Source of the DNA: Bacteroidota bacterium
GTDB taxonomy: Bacteria; Bacteroidota; Bacteroidia; AKYH767-A; OLB10
Direction: 5' to 3'
NCBI GenBank assembly: GCA_016713525.1
Contig: JADJOZ010000008.1
Coordinates: 1 to 64,000 of the forward strand
Length of the DNA: 64,000 nt
The notes under the pieces are model-generated. The model did no database searches. It was not told where the DNA came from and saw nothing but the letters and a program-made list of their open reading frames with translations. Every line of letters begins with the position of its first letter. The stretch's first letter is position 1. This document shows positions 26,232 through 35,864 of the stretch, one piece after another. The position numbers and the translations under genes were made by a program.

Positions 26232-27178
26232 AAACAACATCAGCAAATAACATCCGATTAGGGATATTCATCACTATAGGTACTGTGGCACTTATTGCGG
26301 CACTCTACCTGATAGGAAGCAACAGAAATATTTTTAGCAACACCATAAAAATTTCCTCACAATTTTACAATGTTAACGGATTAATCCCCGGAAACAATGT
26401 TCGATATGCAGGGATTGATATCGGAACAGTTGAGAAAATCAAGATTGAAAATGATTCCAATGTAACGGTGTATATGATCATTGAAAAAAACAACAGTATC
26501 TATATTAAGAAAAACTCCATTGCATCAGTTGGAACTGATGGACTAATGGGAAATAAACTCATTAATATAAATCCCGGTTCAGGCTCTGCACCCACAATTG
26601 AAGAAGGCGATGTGTTAATTTCATTGCGGCCAATCGAAAATGATGAGATGATCAGAACACTTAATACAACCAATAAAAATCTGGAAGCTATTACGGAAGA
26701 TCTTAAAAATTTTACTTCGCGATTAAATAAAAGTCGTGGTATTTTAAAGCTTATTGAAGATTCTGTTTCCGCTGACAATATCCGGCAAACCCTTGCCGTT
26801 ATTCGTGATGCTGCCGTTAATGCGAATAACATCACACTTCAATTAAATAAATTAGCTACTGAATTGAATAACGGAAAAGGATTAGCTGCGACATTAATTC
26901 GTGATACTGTAATATCGTATGAATTAAAAACCACAATTTCAAATTTACAACAAACATCAGACAGTCTGAATTTAATTTCTCAGGAATTGAGTCAATTTTC
27001 AAAGCAATTAAATAACAAGAATAGTTTATTGCATGCAGTGAGTGCTGATACTGCTTTGGCAGGAAATGTTAAGGATGGAATTGAAAATCTTAAATTAAGT
27101 ACTGAATTATTGAATGAGAACCTAAAAGCGATGCGAAGCAACTTTTTGTTCAGGAGATACTTTAAGAAAAATCCATAG
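26228..27178 (+). CDS. mlaD: MlaD-type MCE-domain protein
   Basis: 316 residues. N-terminal membrane anchor (IRLGIFITIGTVALIAALYL), then an MCE domain (about 38-120): FYNVNGLIPGNNVRYAGIDI, VGTDGLMGNKLININPGS. The C-terminal 170 residues are mostly helical and heptad-like (TTNKNLEAITEDLKNFTSRL onward). It is the periplasmic substrate-binding ring subunit of the lipid transporter. Translationally coupled to mlaF. Confidence 0.92.
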   Translation: MKTTSANNIRLGIFITIGTVALIAALYLIGSNRNIFSNTIKISSQFYNVNGLIPGNNVRYAGIDIGTVEKIKIENDSNVTVYMIIEKNNSIYIKKNSIASVGTDGLMGNKLININPGSGSAPTIEEGDVLISLRPIENDEMIRTLNTTNKNLEAITEDLKNFTSRLNKSRGILKLIEDSVSADNIRQTLAVIRDAAVNANNITLQLNKLATELNNGKGLAATLIRDTVISYELKTTISNLQQTSDSLNLISQELSQFSKQLNNKNSLLHAVSADTALAGNVKDGIENLKLSTELLNENLKAMRSNFLFRRYFKKNP

Positions 27179-27257
27179 AAATTAGCTTTCAAAATTGGCG
27201 GTAACAAAGAAGGCGGTAAATTCCCATTTTCATGCTGCATGGAATGTTATTTTTAAG

Positions 27258-27265
27258 TATCTTTG
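27258..27265 (+). promoter_or_regulatory. -7 promoter element of the lipoprotein gene
   Basis: TATCTTTG, TAnnTTTG consensus, 58 bp before ATG 27324. Confidence 0.45.
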
Positions 27266-27323
27266 CTTAAAGGCTATCACTTAATTGTAAATCAGCCACA
27301 TATAAACTATTAAACTCCTAAAA

Positions 27324-27851
27324 ATGAACAAGAAAATTTTATTTATAACGCTATTTCCGGCATTAATTTTAGGTGCTTGCAACACAGCTACGGATAGCAC
27401 AGAAACGTCAACCGGCCCCGCAATTGATAGCTCAGCGATAAATCAAGATGCCCCAATTGATACAGTTGCTATTCAAAAAAGTCTTGAAATGAAGGCTACA
27501 GCTGATGCTGCAGTAGCGAGTGGACTTAATCCCGAGCACGGTATGCCGGGCCACCGATGTGAAATTGCCGTTGGTGCACCACTTTCATCGGCTCCGGCAC
27601 CGGGAAGCACTCCGGAACCAGAAAGCAACACGATGACAATCACACCTGGTGAAGTTCAGGGATCGTCCAAAATTACCATGCCAACAGCTACTCCATCTGC
27701 TGCACAGCAACCGACCACAATCATGTCAGCACCTGCAACAGGAACTCCCGCAGGGGCACCTTCAGGTTCAGTTGCTGCGGGAACCAATCCTGCACATGGA
27801 GAACCCGGTCACGATTGCTCCATTCCGGTTGGAGCGCCTTTAAAAAAATAA
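27324..27851 (+). CDS. Lipoprotein with duplicated NPxHGxPGHxC motif
   Basis: 175 residues. Signal sequence with lipobox LGAC at about residue 19, then a Thr/Ser/Pro/Ala-rich low-complexity linker. Two copies of one short motif are present: LNPEHGMPGHRCEIAVGAPL (about 70-90) and TNPAHGEPGHDCSIPVGAPL at the C-terminus. This His/Cys motif recurs in Bacteroidota lipoproteins, and the spaced His and Cys suggest metal binding, but no function is established. Single gene with its own promoter. Confidence 0.75.
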   Translation: MNKKILFITLFPALILGACNTATDSTETSTGPAIDSSAINQDAPIDTVAIQKSLEMKATADAAVASGLNPEHGMPGHRCEIAVGAPLSSAPAPGSTPEPESNTMTITPGEVQGSSKITMPTATPSAAQQPTTIMSAPATGTPAGAPSGSVAAGTNPAHGEPGHDCSIPVGAPLKK

Positions 27852-27862
27852 GGTCCCTGGAT

Positions 27863-28456
27863 TTAATTTGATAAATTCAGTTTTACACCAACAATTATTC
27901 TTGAGGGTCGCTGCAATTCAACTTGCCGGCCCTCATTGTTTGTAAGGATGCCGCCATAGTGGCCAAAAATCCCCAGTGTGCCCAAATCAAGCACAGCACC
28001 TGCTCTGTAGCCAACTGAATGCCTATTAAAAGATAAATTTACCCCGTTCACATTTTCGGAGTGATCCATAAGATAATTCCAGCTTGGCCCGCCTTCTATT
28101 GATAAGAATGGAAGTAATTGTAGCCCAACCAAAACGGGCACTTCGAGGGTGCTCATATTAAAATCATCACTTTCGTTGACATTATCGGTTCCTCCCGTTA
28201 CTGTCCCCCGAAGAAAACTAACATTTGCCATTGGCTTGACATAAATAAATCCTGCAGGAATACGGGTAAAAATTCCAAGTTCGGCACCTGTTGCTTTACT
28301 GAATTTGAGGTTGGTTCCAGGTGTAAGATCTGAAATTTTAAAATTTGTTTTATTGAACGATATGCCGCCTGTTACACCAAATTGCACCTGAGCTTCGGTA
28401 ATCAATGACCATGATAATAACACGGTAATCATTGAAATTAATTTGAGATTTTTCAT
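27863..28456 (-). CDS. Outer-membrane beta-barrel protein (OMP_b-brl type)
   Basis: 197 residues with signal peptide (MKNLKLISMITVLLSWSLITEAQ). Porin-like features: QFGVTGGISFNKTNFKISDL, GIFTRIPAGFIYVKPMANVS, NMSTLEVPVLVGLQLLPFLS, IEGGPSWNYLMDHS and a strand-rich C-terminus ending VGVKLNLSN. The EVPVLV...P....GP....L pattern is typical of the small 8-strand PorT-like barrels of Bacteroidota. Function unknown. Confidence 0.8.
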   Translation of the reverse strand: MKNLKLISMITVLLSWSLITEAQVQFGVTGGISFNKTNFKISDLTPGTNLKFSKATGAELGIFTRIPAGFIYVKPMANVSFLRGTVTGGTDNVNESDDFNMSTLEVPVLVGLQLLPFLSIEGGPSWNYLMDHSENVNGVNLSFNRHSVGYRAGAVLDLGTLGIFGHYGGILTNNEGRQVELQRPSRIIVGVKLNLSN

Positions 28457-28595
28457 TGGTTTAAGTTTAGATGATTCTACAATTCCAAACTTTGTACCAG
28501 TAATTTTTATTGTATAAAAAATAAAATGAGTCGGTGTTAAAAAGCACCATCTACTTTTAACGAATCAGAAAATAAAATTTGATCCGCCAGAAATC

Positions 28596-29147
28596 TTACA
28601 TGAATCCCTTAAAACTCTTTTTATAAAGTGCCATAGCATCTTTAATAATCTTGAAGGCAATTTCTCTGTTGAAAAACTTTTTCACTACAACCTGCTTCTT
28701 TTCAAGCTTCTTATAATCTTCGAAAAAACGTCTTACTTCACTCTCTGTATGAGGAGGCAATTCACTCACATCGTTCATATAATTTACTGACTGATCAAAA
28801 TTAGCAACAGCAATAATTTTATCGTCCTGTTCTCCATTATCAACCATTCGCATGCAACCAATTACTTTGGCATCAACCAGACTAAGCGGCTTAAAATCTA
28901 TGGATGAAATCACTAAAATATCAAGTGGATCCTTATCATCACAATACGTTTGTGGAATAAATCCATAATTAGCAGGATAATGGACTGAACTAAACAGTAC
29001 GCGGTCTAATTTTAAAAGTCCGGAATCCTTATCCAATTCATACTTGGCTTTACTTCCTTTCTCAATTTCAATAACGGCCCTTACAATTTTAGGAGCCTGT
29101 TCTCCGCATTCTACCCCATGCCAGGGATGTTTTACATGAATACTCAT
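28596..29147 (-). CDS. ppa: Inorganic pyrophosphatase (family I)
   Basis: 183 residues. Hydrolyses PPi to 2 Pi in the cytosol, driving biosynthesis. Conserved: IEKGSKAKYELDKDSG, HYPANYGFIPQTYCDDKDPL (the D-x-D-P-x-D metal site DDKDPLD), DNGEQDDKIIAV and EVRRFFEDYKKLE. Full length for the bacterial/Bacteroidota form. Single gene with a promoter element 14 bp upstream. Confidence 0.95.
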   Translation of the reverse strand: MSIHVKHPWHGVECGEQAPKIVRAVIEIEKGSKAKYELDKDSGLLKLDRVLFSSVHYPANYGFIPQTYCDDKDPLDILVISSIDFKPLSLVDAKVIGCMRMVDNGEQDDKIIAVANFDQSVNYMNDVSELPPHTESEVRRFFEDYKKLEKKQVVVKKFFNREIAFKIIKDAMALYKKSFKGFM

Positions 29148-29160
29148 AAATTATTTTTTA

Positions 29161-29168
29161 CAAATGTA
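29161..29168 (-). promoter_or_regulatory. -7 promoter element of ppa
   Basis: TACATTTG on the minus strand, 13 bp before the ppa start. Confidence 0.5.
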
Positions 29169-29364
29169 CACATCTCTATCCATTCCAAATAAATGATTTA
29201 ACAGGTATTAATACTTTTTTTCAAAACAAAACAATACTTTAGCAAAGACACTAAACATTAACCTCCCATAAATTATTGTATGTTATTGTATATCAACTAT
29301 TTGTGTAACGTAAGTGGGTGTGCAATTATTTATGGGGTAGGGTAACTTGAAAACGGTTTCACCG

Positions 29365-29372
29365 TATATTTG
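29365..29372 (+). promoter_or_regulatory. -7 promoter element that fixes the next gene's start
   Basis: TATATTTG ends 12 bp before ATG 29385. It overlaps a possible TTG start at 29370, which argues that translation begins at 29385. Confidence 0.5.
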
Positions 29373-29384
29373 AGCACTGATTTT

Positions 29385-30233
29385 ATGCGATTTCTCCTTA
29401 CACTTATTTTAGTTATTTACGGGACGACAATTTTTGCAGGTGATGCAGAAGATGTTTCCGTTCATCGTTTTAATAAAAAAGGTGAATTCTATTTTTATTG
29501 GGGATGGAATCGCGCATGGTATACAACATCTGATATACAATTCACAGGAACCGGCTACGATTTTACACTGAAAAATGTGATAGCTTTTGACAGGCCTTCA
29601 CCTTTTGATGCTGAAACTTATTTTAATCCGGCACAACTTACAATTCCACAATATAATTTACGATTTGGATATTATTTTAAAAATAATGTTTCCATTTCAA
29701 TTGGTACCGATCACATGAAATATGTGATGCTAAATGGTCAGCACGTTAAAATTGATGGATTTATTGAAAATAGCAGTTCTGCATATAATGGGATATATGA
29801 AAATGAAGATATTACTTTGTCTAAGGACTTTTTAATTTATGAGCATACCGATGGATTGAATTATGGTAATACAGAACTGAGACATCACGACATATTATAT
29901 TATTCATCTCAACTTGAAATTAATGCGGTAGAAGGATTTGGAGTTGGTATTTTATATCCACGATCAAATGTTACTTTACTCGATTTCGATCGTAACGATC
30001 AATTTCATTTAGCGGGTTATGGTGTTGATGTTGTCGCAGCACTTAACATCACTTTTCTCAAACATTTTTTCATTCAACCTGAACTGAAAGGCGGATTTAT
30101 AAATATGCCAGATATTAAAACCACTAAAAACTCCTCTGATAAGGCAAAGCAACATTTTTACTTTACACAGTTCAATGTAGTGTTCGGTGTAAGCATGCCT
30201 CTCAAATTGAAATCTCTAAAAAAGGAAGATTAA
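29385..30233 (+). CDS. Putative outer-membrane protein
   Basis: 282 residues from ATG 29385 (MRFLLTLILVIYGTTIFAG is a signal peptide). The rest alternates aromatic strands, e.g. GEFYFYWGWNRAWYTTSDI, YNLRFGYYFKNNVSISIGTD and FFIQPELKGGFINMP, which suggests a beta-barrel. It resembles uncharacterised Bacteroidota outer-membrane proteins, with a FSKxGxFYFYWGWNR-type N-terminus. No catalytic motif. Function unknown. Confidence 0.65.
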   Translation: MRFLLTLILVIYGTTIFAGDAEDVSVHRFNKKGEFYFYWGWNRAWYTTSDIQFTGTGYDFTLKNVIAFDRPSPFDAETYFNPAQLTIPQYNLRFGYYFKNNVSISIGTDHMKYVMLNGQHVKIDGFIENSSSAYNGIYENEDITLSKDFLIYEHTDGLNYGNTELRHHDILYYSSQLEINAVEGFGVGILYPRSNVTLLDFDRNDQFHLAGYGVDVVAALNITFLKHFFIQPELKGGFINMPDIKTTKNSSDKAKQHFYFTQFNVVFGVSMPLKLKSLKKED

Positions 30234-30288
30234 TATTTTAATAGCGCTTTTTTCGGTTTCAGGACCTTCATTCTTTCATTGTTTTTCC

Positions 30289-30296
30289 TAAATTTG
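30289..30296 (+). promoter_or_regulatory. -7 promoter element of the App1-like gene
   Basis: TAAATTTG, TAnnTTTG consensus, 19 bp before ATG 30316. Confidence 0.45.
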
Positions 30297-30315
30297 CTCA
30301 GATAACTTCGAACAC

Positions 30316-31443
30316 ATGTCTGAATTACGAAATTTATTTTATAAAATCAGTTCCGGTGCTGAACATCGCTTCGATGATTTTATGATTCGTTTCCGGCAAC
30401 GTATGGGATGGGATATGAATATTCAGATTTGCCCATATATTACTTTTGGAAATCATAAGGAACTGTATGTAAAAGGAAGGGTTTTGCATGATTATGAAAT
30501 CTTATCTTCTCATGAAGATGCCATCTGGGATAACTTGTTAAATATGTACAAGCGGTTTAACAGTCATGAAATAAAAGGTGCGCGGTTACAGGTTTCGTAT
30601 CACGATCAAGTCAAAGAACTGGTTACGGATGAAGATGGCTATTTTGGTGACTCCATATTGTTTCCAAAGTCAGCAGACTACCAAACTATCTGGCATTTTC
30701 CAAAACTGGAACTTCTGGAATCAGCTGTGAACTTTATTCCTCCTGTTGAAGCCTTGGCAAAAGTTGTTGTGCCACCTGCAACAGCAAAATTCGGGGTAAT
30801 AAGCGATATTGATGATACCATTTTAAAGACCAATGCAACCAGCATTCTTAAAACAGCTATGTATACTTTCACAGGAAATGCACATAGCAGACTATCATTC
30901 CCCGGCGTTTCATCGTTTTATCGTGCTTTAAATTCTGGAGCATCTGGGAATGAACAAAATCCATTCTTTTACATCTCAAGTTCACCCTGGAATTTATATG
31001 ATCTGTTAACTGATTTCATTGAAGTAAACAGCATGCCTGCGGGTCCGGTTTTTCTAAAAGATTATGGATTTTCGCATGACAAAATAATTTCTGACAGCCA
31101 CGATCTGCACAAACTTAAAAAGATCAAAAAAGTTTTGGATGCATTTCCGGAGATGAACTTTATACTCATTGGAGACAGTGGACAAAAAGATGCTGAAATT
31201 TATTCGAAGGCAGCAGATCAATTTCCGGGAAGAATTTTGGCAATTTATCTGCGTGATGTAGGACATGCGGAAAAATCAGCAAACACAAAATCAATTTACG
31301 AAAAATCTGAATTAAAAATGAGGTTGTCTGATGACACTTTGGAACTTGCCCATCATGCTGCCGACCATGGATTTATTGCATCAACAGCTATTGATATGAT
31401 AATCGCCGATATTGAGCAATCAAAAAGAGAATCTATGCAGTAA
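30316..31443 (+). CDS. App1-type phosphatidate phosphatase domain protein
   Basis: 375 residues. The HAD-like catalytic core starts at FGVISDIDDTILKTN (DxDDT at residues 164-168), followed by FFYISSSPWNLYDLL, HKLKKIKKVLDAFP and FILIGDSGQKDAEIY. This is the signature of the App1/DUF2183 family, whose yeast member dephosphorylates phosphatidic acid. The N-terminal 150 residues form a beta-rich domain without a signal peptide. The bacterial substrate is unproven. The 3' end overlaps the ABC-F gene on the other strand by 11 bp. Confidence 0.88.
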   Translation: MSELRNLFYKISSGAEHRFDDFMIRFRQRMGWDMNIQICPYITFGNHKELYVKGRVLHDYEILSSHEDAIWDNLLNMYKRFNSHEIKGARLQVSYHDQVKELVTDEDGYFGDSILFPKSADYQTIWHFPKLELLESAVNFIPPVEALAKVVVPPATAKFGVISDIDDTILKTNATSILKTAMYTFTGNAHSRLSFPGVSSFYRALNSGASGNEQNPFFYISSSPWNLYDLLTDFIEVNSMPAGPVFLKDYGFSHDKIISDSHDLHKLKKIKKVLDAFPEMNFILIGDSGQKDAEIYSKAADQFPGRILAIYLRDVGHAEKSANTKSIYEKSELKMRLSDDTLELAHHAADHGFIASTAIDMIIADIEQSKRESMQ

Positions 31444-33058
31444 TTGCATACAATTCATCGCGCTGAGCTTTTACCCTTTCATCATTCAGATACTCATCAA
31501 ATGTCATTCGTTTATCGAGTAACCCGTTTGGAGTAATTTCAATAATACGATTTGCAACTGTTTGCGTAAACTCATGATCATGAGAAGTAAACATTGCAAC
31601 ATGTTTCCAATCCTTTAATGCATCATTAATAGCTGTAATAGATTCCAGATCCAGGTGATTGGTAGGTTCATCCAAAACGAGGCAATTTGCATTGGTTAAC
31701 ATCATCCGCGAAAGCATACAACGAACTTTTTCACCTCCTGAAAGTACATTCGATTGCTTCAACGTTTCTTCTCCGGAAAATAACATCTTACCGAGGAACC
31801 CACGAATGTATGTTTCATTCTTATCCGTTGAAAACTGTCGAAGCCAGTCAATCAGATTATCATCTCCGGTAAAAAACTTTGAATTATCGTTTGGTAAATA
31901 GGACCTGGTAATAGTACTTCCCCATGCAAATGTTCCGCTATCAGCTGTTTCTTCACCATTCAAAATTTCAAAAAACGTGGTAATTGCTACATGTTCTTTT
32001 GCAAGAATAGCAACCTTGTCACCCTTATTCAGGATAAATGAAATATCAGAAAATAAAATCTGTCCATCAGCTGAAGTTTTAGATAATTTATCTACTGCTA
32101 AAATCTGATCTCCGCAATCGCGTTCGGCTTTAAAAATAATACCGGGATACTTACGGTTTGATGGTTGGATATCATCAATCACCAACTTCTCAAGCAATTT
32201 TTTACGGCTTGTTGCCTGACGTGATTTCGATGCATTGGCACTGAATCGTTCTATGAATTCCTGAAGTTCTTTGCGTTTATCTTCAACCTTTTTATTCTGA
32301 TCGGAACGTTGGCGAAGCGCAAGCTGACTCGATTCATACCAGAATGAATAGTTACCTGTGTACGTACTGATCTTACCAAAATCGATATCAGAAACATGTG
32401 TACATACTGCATCCAGGAAGTGCCTGTCGTGTGACACTACGATAACTGTATTCTGAAAATCAGCAAGGAAATTTTCGAGCCAGGTAATTGTTTCCACATC
32501 CAAATCGTTGGTAGGCTCATCTAATAACAGAATATCAGGATTACCAAAAAGTGCTTGTGCAAGCAACACTCTTACCTTTTCTTTACCATTTAAATCTTTC
32601 ATCAAACGGTTGTGCATTGATTCAGGAACACCCAAGCCACTCAATAATTCCGCTGCATTACTTTCTGCATTCCAGCCATCCATTTCAGCAAATAAAGTTT
32701 CGAGTTCCCCAACGCGGTCGCCATCAGCTTCACTGAAATCGGGTTTAGAATAAAGCGTATCCTTCTCAACAATTACATCCCACAGTTTTTTGTTTCCTTT
32801 CAAAACAGTTTGAAGCACTTCCATTTCATCGAATTCAAAGTGATTCTGTTTCAAAACACTCATTCGTTCACCGGGAGTAATAGAAACCTGTCCCGTTGAC
32901 GGATCAATTTCCCCGGAAAGAATTTTCAAAAAAGTAGATTTACCTGCACCATTGGCACCAATGATACCATAGCAGTTTCCGGGCGAAAACTTAATATTAA
33001 CGTCTTCGAATAAAACCCGTTTTCCGTAACGGAGCGATAAATTAGATACTGAAATCAT
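31433..33058 (-). CDS. ABC-F ATPase (YbiT-like)
   Basis: 541 residues, two ABC domains and no membrane part; ABC-F proteins act on the ribosome. Domain 1 has Walker A GANGAGKS, Walker B ILLLDEPTNDLD, SHDRHFL and a degenerate signature (DLNGKEKVRVLLAQ). The linker is charged and helical (QNKKVEDKRKELQEFIERF). Domain 2 keeps LSGGEKVRCMLSRM and LVLDEPTNHLD, but its Walker A reads AKEHVAITTF instead of GxxGxGK(S/T). This second-site change seems typical of the Bacteroidota YbiT-like group, so it is probably not damage. Single gene. Confidence 0.92.
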   Translation of the reverse strand: MISVSNLSLRYGKRVLFEDVNIKFSPGNCYGIIGANGAGKSTFLKILSGEIDPSTGQVSITPGERMSVLKQNHFEFDEMEVLQTVLKGNKKLWDVIVEKDTLYSKPDFSEADGDRVGELETLFAEMDGWNAESNAAELLSGLGVPESMHNRLMKDLNGKEKVRVLLAQALFGNPDILLLDEPTNDLDVETITWLENFLADFQNTVIVVSHDRHFLDAVCTHVSDIDFGKISTYTGNYSFWYESSQLALRQRSDQNKKVEDKRKELQEFIERFSANASKSRQATSRKKLLEKLVIDDIQPSNRKYPGIIFKAERDCGDQILAVDKLSKTSADGQILFSDISFILNKGDKVAILAKEHVAITTFFEILNGEETADSGTFAWGSTITRSYLPNDNSKFFTGDDNLIDWLRQFSTDKNETYIRGFLGKMLFSGEETLKQSNVLSGGEKVRCMLSRMMLTNANCLVLDEPTNHLDLESITAINDALKDWKHVAMFTSHDHEFTQTVANRIIEITPNGLLDKRMTFDEYLNDERVKAQRDELYAITA

Positions 33059-33081
33059 GTGTGGAATGTCAAATAAGGGTG

Positions 33082-33089
33082 CAAAGGTA
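33082..33089 (-). promoter_or_regulatory. -7 promoter element of the ABC-F gene
   Basis: TACCTTTG on the minus strand, 23 bp before the ABC-F start. Confidence 0.5.
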
Positions 33090-33265
33090 GTGATTTTTAT
33101 CAGCGGGCACCATATCCAGTCTCTGACAATATCATAACAAATTCAATATCAATAACATGCAATTAGATCAATTCCTGATAGTAGCTGCCAATTTAATTTT
33201 TGAATCTTCAAAGAATTTCTTATACTTTCGCTTACAAATGAGATTCACAATTTAAAATAAGTAAG

Positions 33266-35844
33266 ATGAGAACCTGGAAATGTTTAATTTTTCTAACCAC
33301 CATTTTATTGAATTCTAATACAGGGTACTCGCAGCATTTTGAAAAGCTCGGATCAGGACTTAGAGTATCCGGAACTATACTTTGTATGGAGAAGGATACT
33401 ATTGGAGACAGGATGTTTGTTGCCGGCGAATTTGAGACCATTGAGAACCTGGACACAAAAACAATAGCTTACCGGCACAATTCCGGATGGCATGCAATGG
33501 CCAATACTTTTAATTATTATGTGAGGGATATGCAATATGTGAATGGCCGGCTTTATGTTGGCGGAAATATTGAAACCATTGATGGAGTCACCATGAATAA
33601 CATTTGCTATTATGACAGTACCGGATGGCATCAGATGGGGCAAGGTTTGAATGGTGTTGTCACCTCGATAGAATATTATGATTCATCATTGTATGTATCG
33701 GGTTATTTTACAGTTGCAGATAACAATTTGCAAGTGAATGGTATTGCAAAATGGGATGGAAATTCCTGGTCGAGTGTTGGAACCGGTGCAGATTATGCCT
33801 GGGTAAACATAAAGGTGCTGAATGATACATTATATGCATATGGTTTCTTCAATACTTTTAACGGGATGGCCAGTAGAAATCTTGTGAAGTTTGACGGAAA
33901 CACCTGGACACCCATGCCACTCGACACCTTGCATGAGATTCGAAACATCACCTATTGTAACGGGACATTATTTGCAACGATGTATAGTTTAACCACTAAT
34001 AATTCCTCAATTTACAAAAAATCAGGAACCAACTGGCAAGGAATTCCTGGACCAGGACTCTTTCAAGTTGATTATATATTTTGCCCGCTCACAACTTACA
34101 ATAACATTATTTATTCATTTCATAGGAGTCTGACAGAATATGATTCTTTAATTATCTCTATGTACAACTCAAACGGAACCTACATTGGGAGCTTCTCGTC
34201 CATCGGGAACACTGTAAATTACCCAGACTGGTATTTTGGGAAAGTAATTCAGGATACACTTTTTTTTGGGGAGAATTTCGAAAAATAAATAATGAACTTG
34301 CAGCCGGAGTATCTTGCTTAAAAAATGCCACGTACAGTAGTCCTTTTTTTCCAACATTAGGATATAAATCCGGTTATTATGCTCATGGTTATGGAATATA
34401 TTTTGATTCAACCTGGAATAAATTATTAGTAGGTGGCCGGTTTGAATTTGCTGGTGATTCAGTTGCAAACAGTATTGCAACATGGGATGGTACAAAATGG
34501 GAGCCGGTTGGAAGTGGGGTTGATGCGATGGATTTAGGATCAGGATTTCGAGTACGAAATTTCGTACGTTATAACAACCAATTATATGTGGGTGGGAATT
34601 TCAGCAAAGCCGGAAATAAATCAACAGGTGGTTTTGCTGTATGGAATGGGATTGATTGGGATTCCGTTGGCTCAGGTAAACCGGAACTGATCAGAGATAT
34701 GGTAAATTTCAATAACAAATTATTTGTAGCCGGCACTATTACTGAAATTGCAGATCTGAATAATGTTCATGGAGTTGCAAAATTTGATGGAACCACCTGG
34801 AGTAAACTACCACAGCTTTCTGTGAATAATGATTATGTTGCAAGCCTTTGTGTCTTCAATAATATGCTCTATGCTTCTGGTAAATTTGGCTCTTTCCCAA
34901 ATTACTATTATTTCGCCCGATCATCTAACGGAAATAATTGGGACAGTCTTGCCATCCCCGGAAACCAAATTGTTACTCAAATGATGGTTTTAAATAATAA
35001 GTTATATCTGGCTGCATCAGCTGCAATCTATCGATATGATGGAACTACATGGGAAACCGTGGTGACTTCGGCCATGAATTGGACGGGAGGTTTTAGATTG
35101 GGTAACATTGGCAATAATCTTATATTTGGAAACCTTGATAATTCCGACACCTATATTTTGAATGATCAGGATAGCGTTATGCATCTTTTTCAGTACACAA
35201 TGTACAATTCGCTATCCATTGATTCATCAACTACTTTTTTAACAGGATTTATCCCATATGCTTACTATTTAATTGATCCAATGAATCATATTATAAAAAT
35301 CCATCGTGAATTACCTTCAACTTCTTTTATTTATAATCCTGACTCTATTTGCGATCATGAGTATGTTCATTTTGGATTTGATTCCTTATCTCATATAACT
35401 CAATTTTACGAATGGCAATTCCCTGGCGGCTTGCCCAGTTTATCTACCGCTGCTTACACCGATGTTAAGTATTCTAATCCCGGTTTGTATGATGTTAGAC
35501 TTAAATTAAGCAATGGGTTTGGTTCAGATTCGATTTATTTGCCAAATCTAATCTATGTTGCAAATTGCTCCACCGGCGAACCCGAATTTCAGGAAAGCCA
35601 CCTTAAAATTTATCCCAACCCTAGCAGCGGACAATTGAATATAGAACAGCCATCCAATTTAGGGCTCTTCTTCTCTACTACAATGTACGACTTTATGGGA
35701 CGGGTCGTTTTTTCGACAAATAATGAGGATTCAAACACACAAGGCGCTAACCCTCTTGATATTTCCTTCTTGCCTTCAGGAATGTATACAGTAAAGGTTT
35801 ACACAGACAAATACTCGCTGTTCAATACTTTTATTAAATTGTAG
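33266..35844 (+). CDS. Secreted beta-propeller-like protein with T9SS sorting domain (one frameshift)
   Basis: About 860 residues. The frame breaks at the A-run 34281-34285; adding one A gives GENFEK-INNELAAGVSCL and then an unbroken reading to 35844. Signal peptide at the N-terminus (ending GYS). Many repeats of the form LYVGG.F..A......I..WDG..W..VG.G (e.g. LYVGGNFSKAGNKSTGGFAV) build a propeller. A PKD-like segment follows (YEWQFPGGLPSL), then a type A sorting domain (LKIYPNPSSGQLNIEQP ... GMYTVKVY). Exported surface protein of unknown role, followed closely by another T9SS cargo gene. Confidence 0.88.
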
Positions 35845-35864
35845 TTCTGCTAATCTGTGGATAT

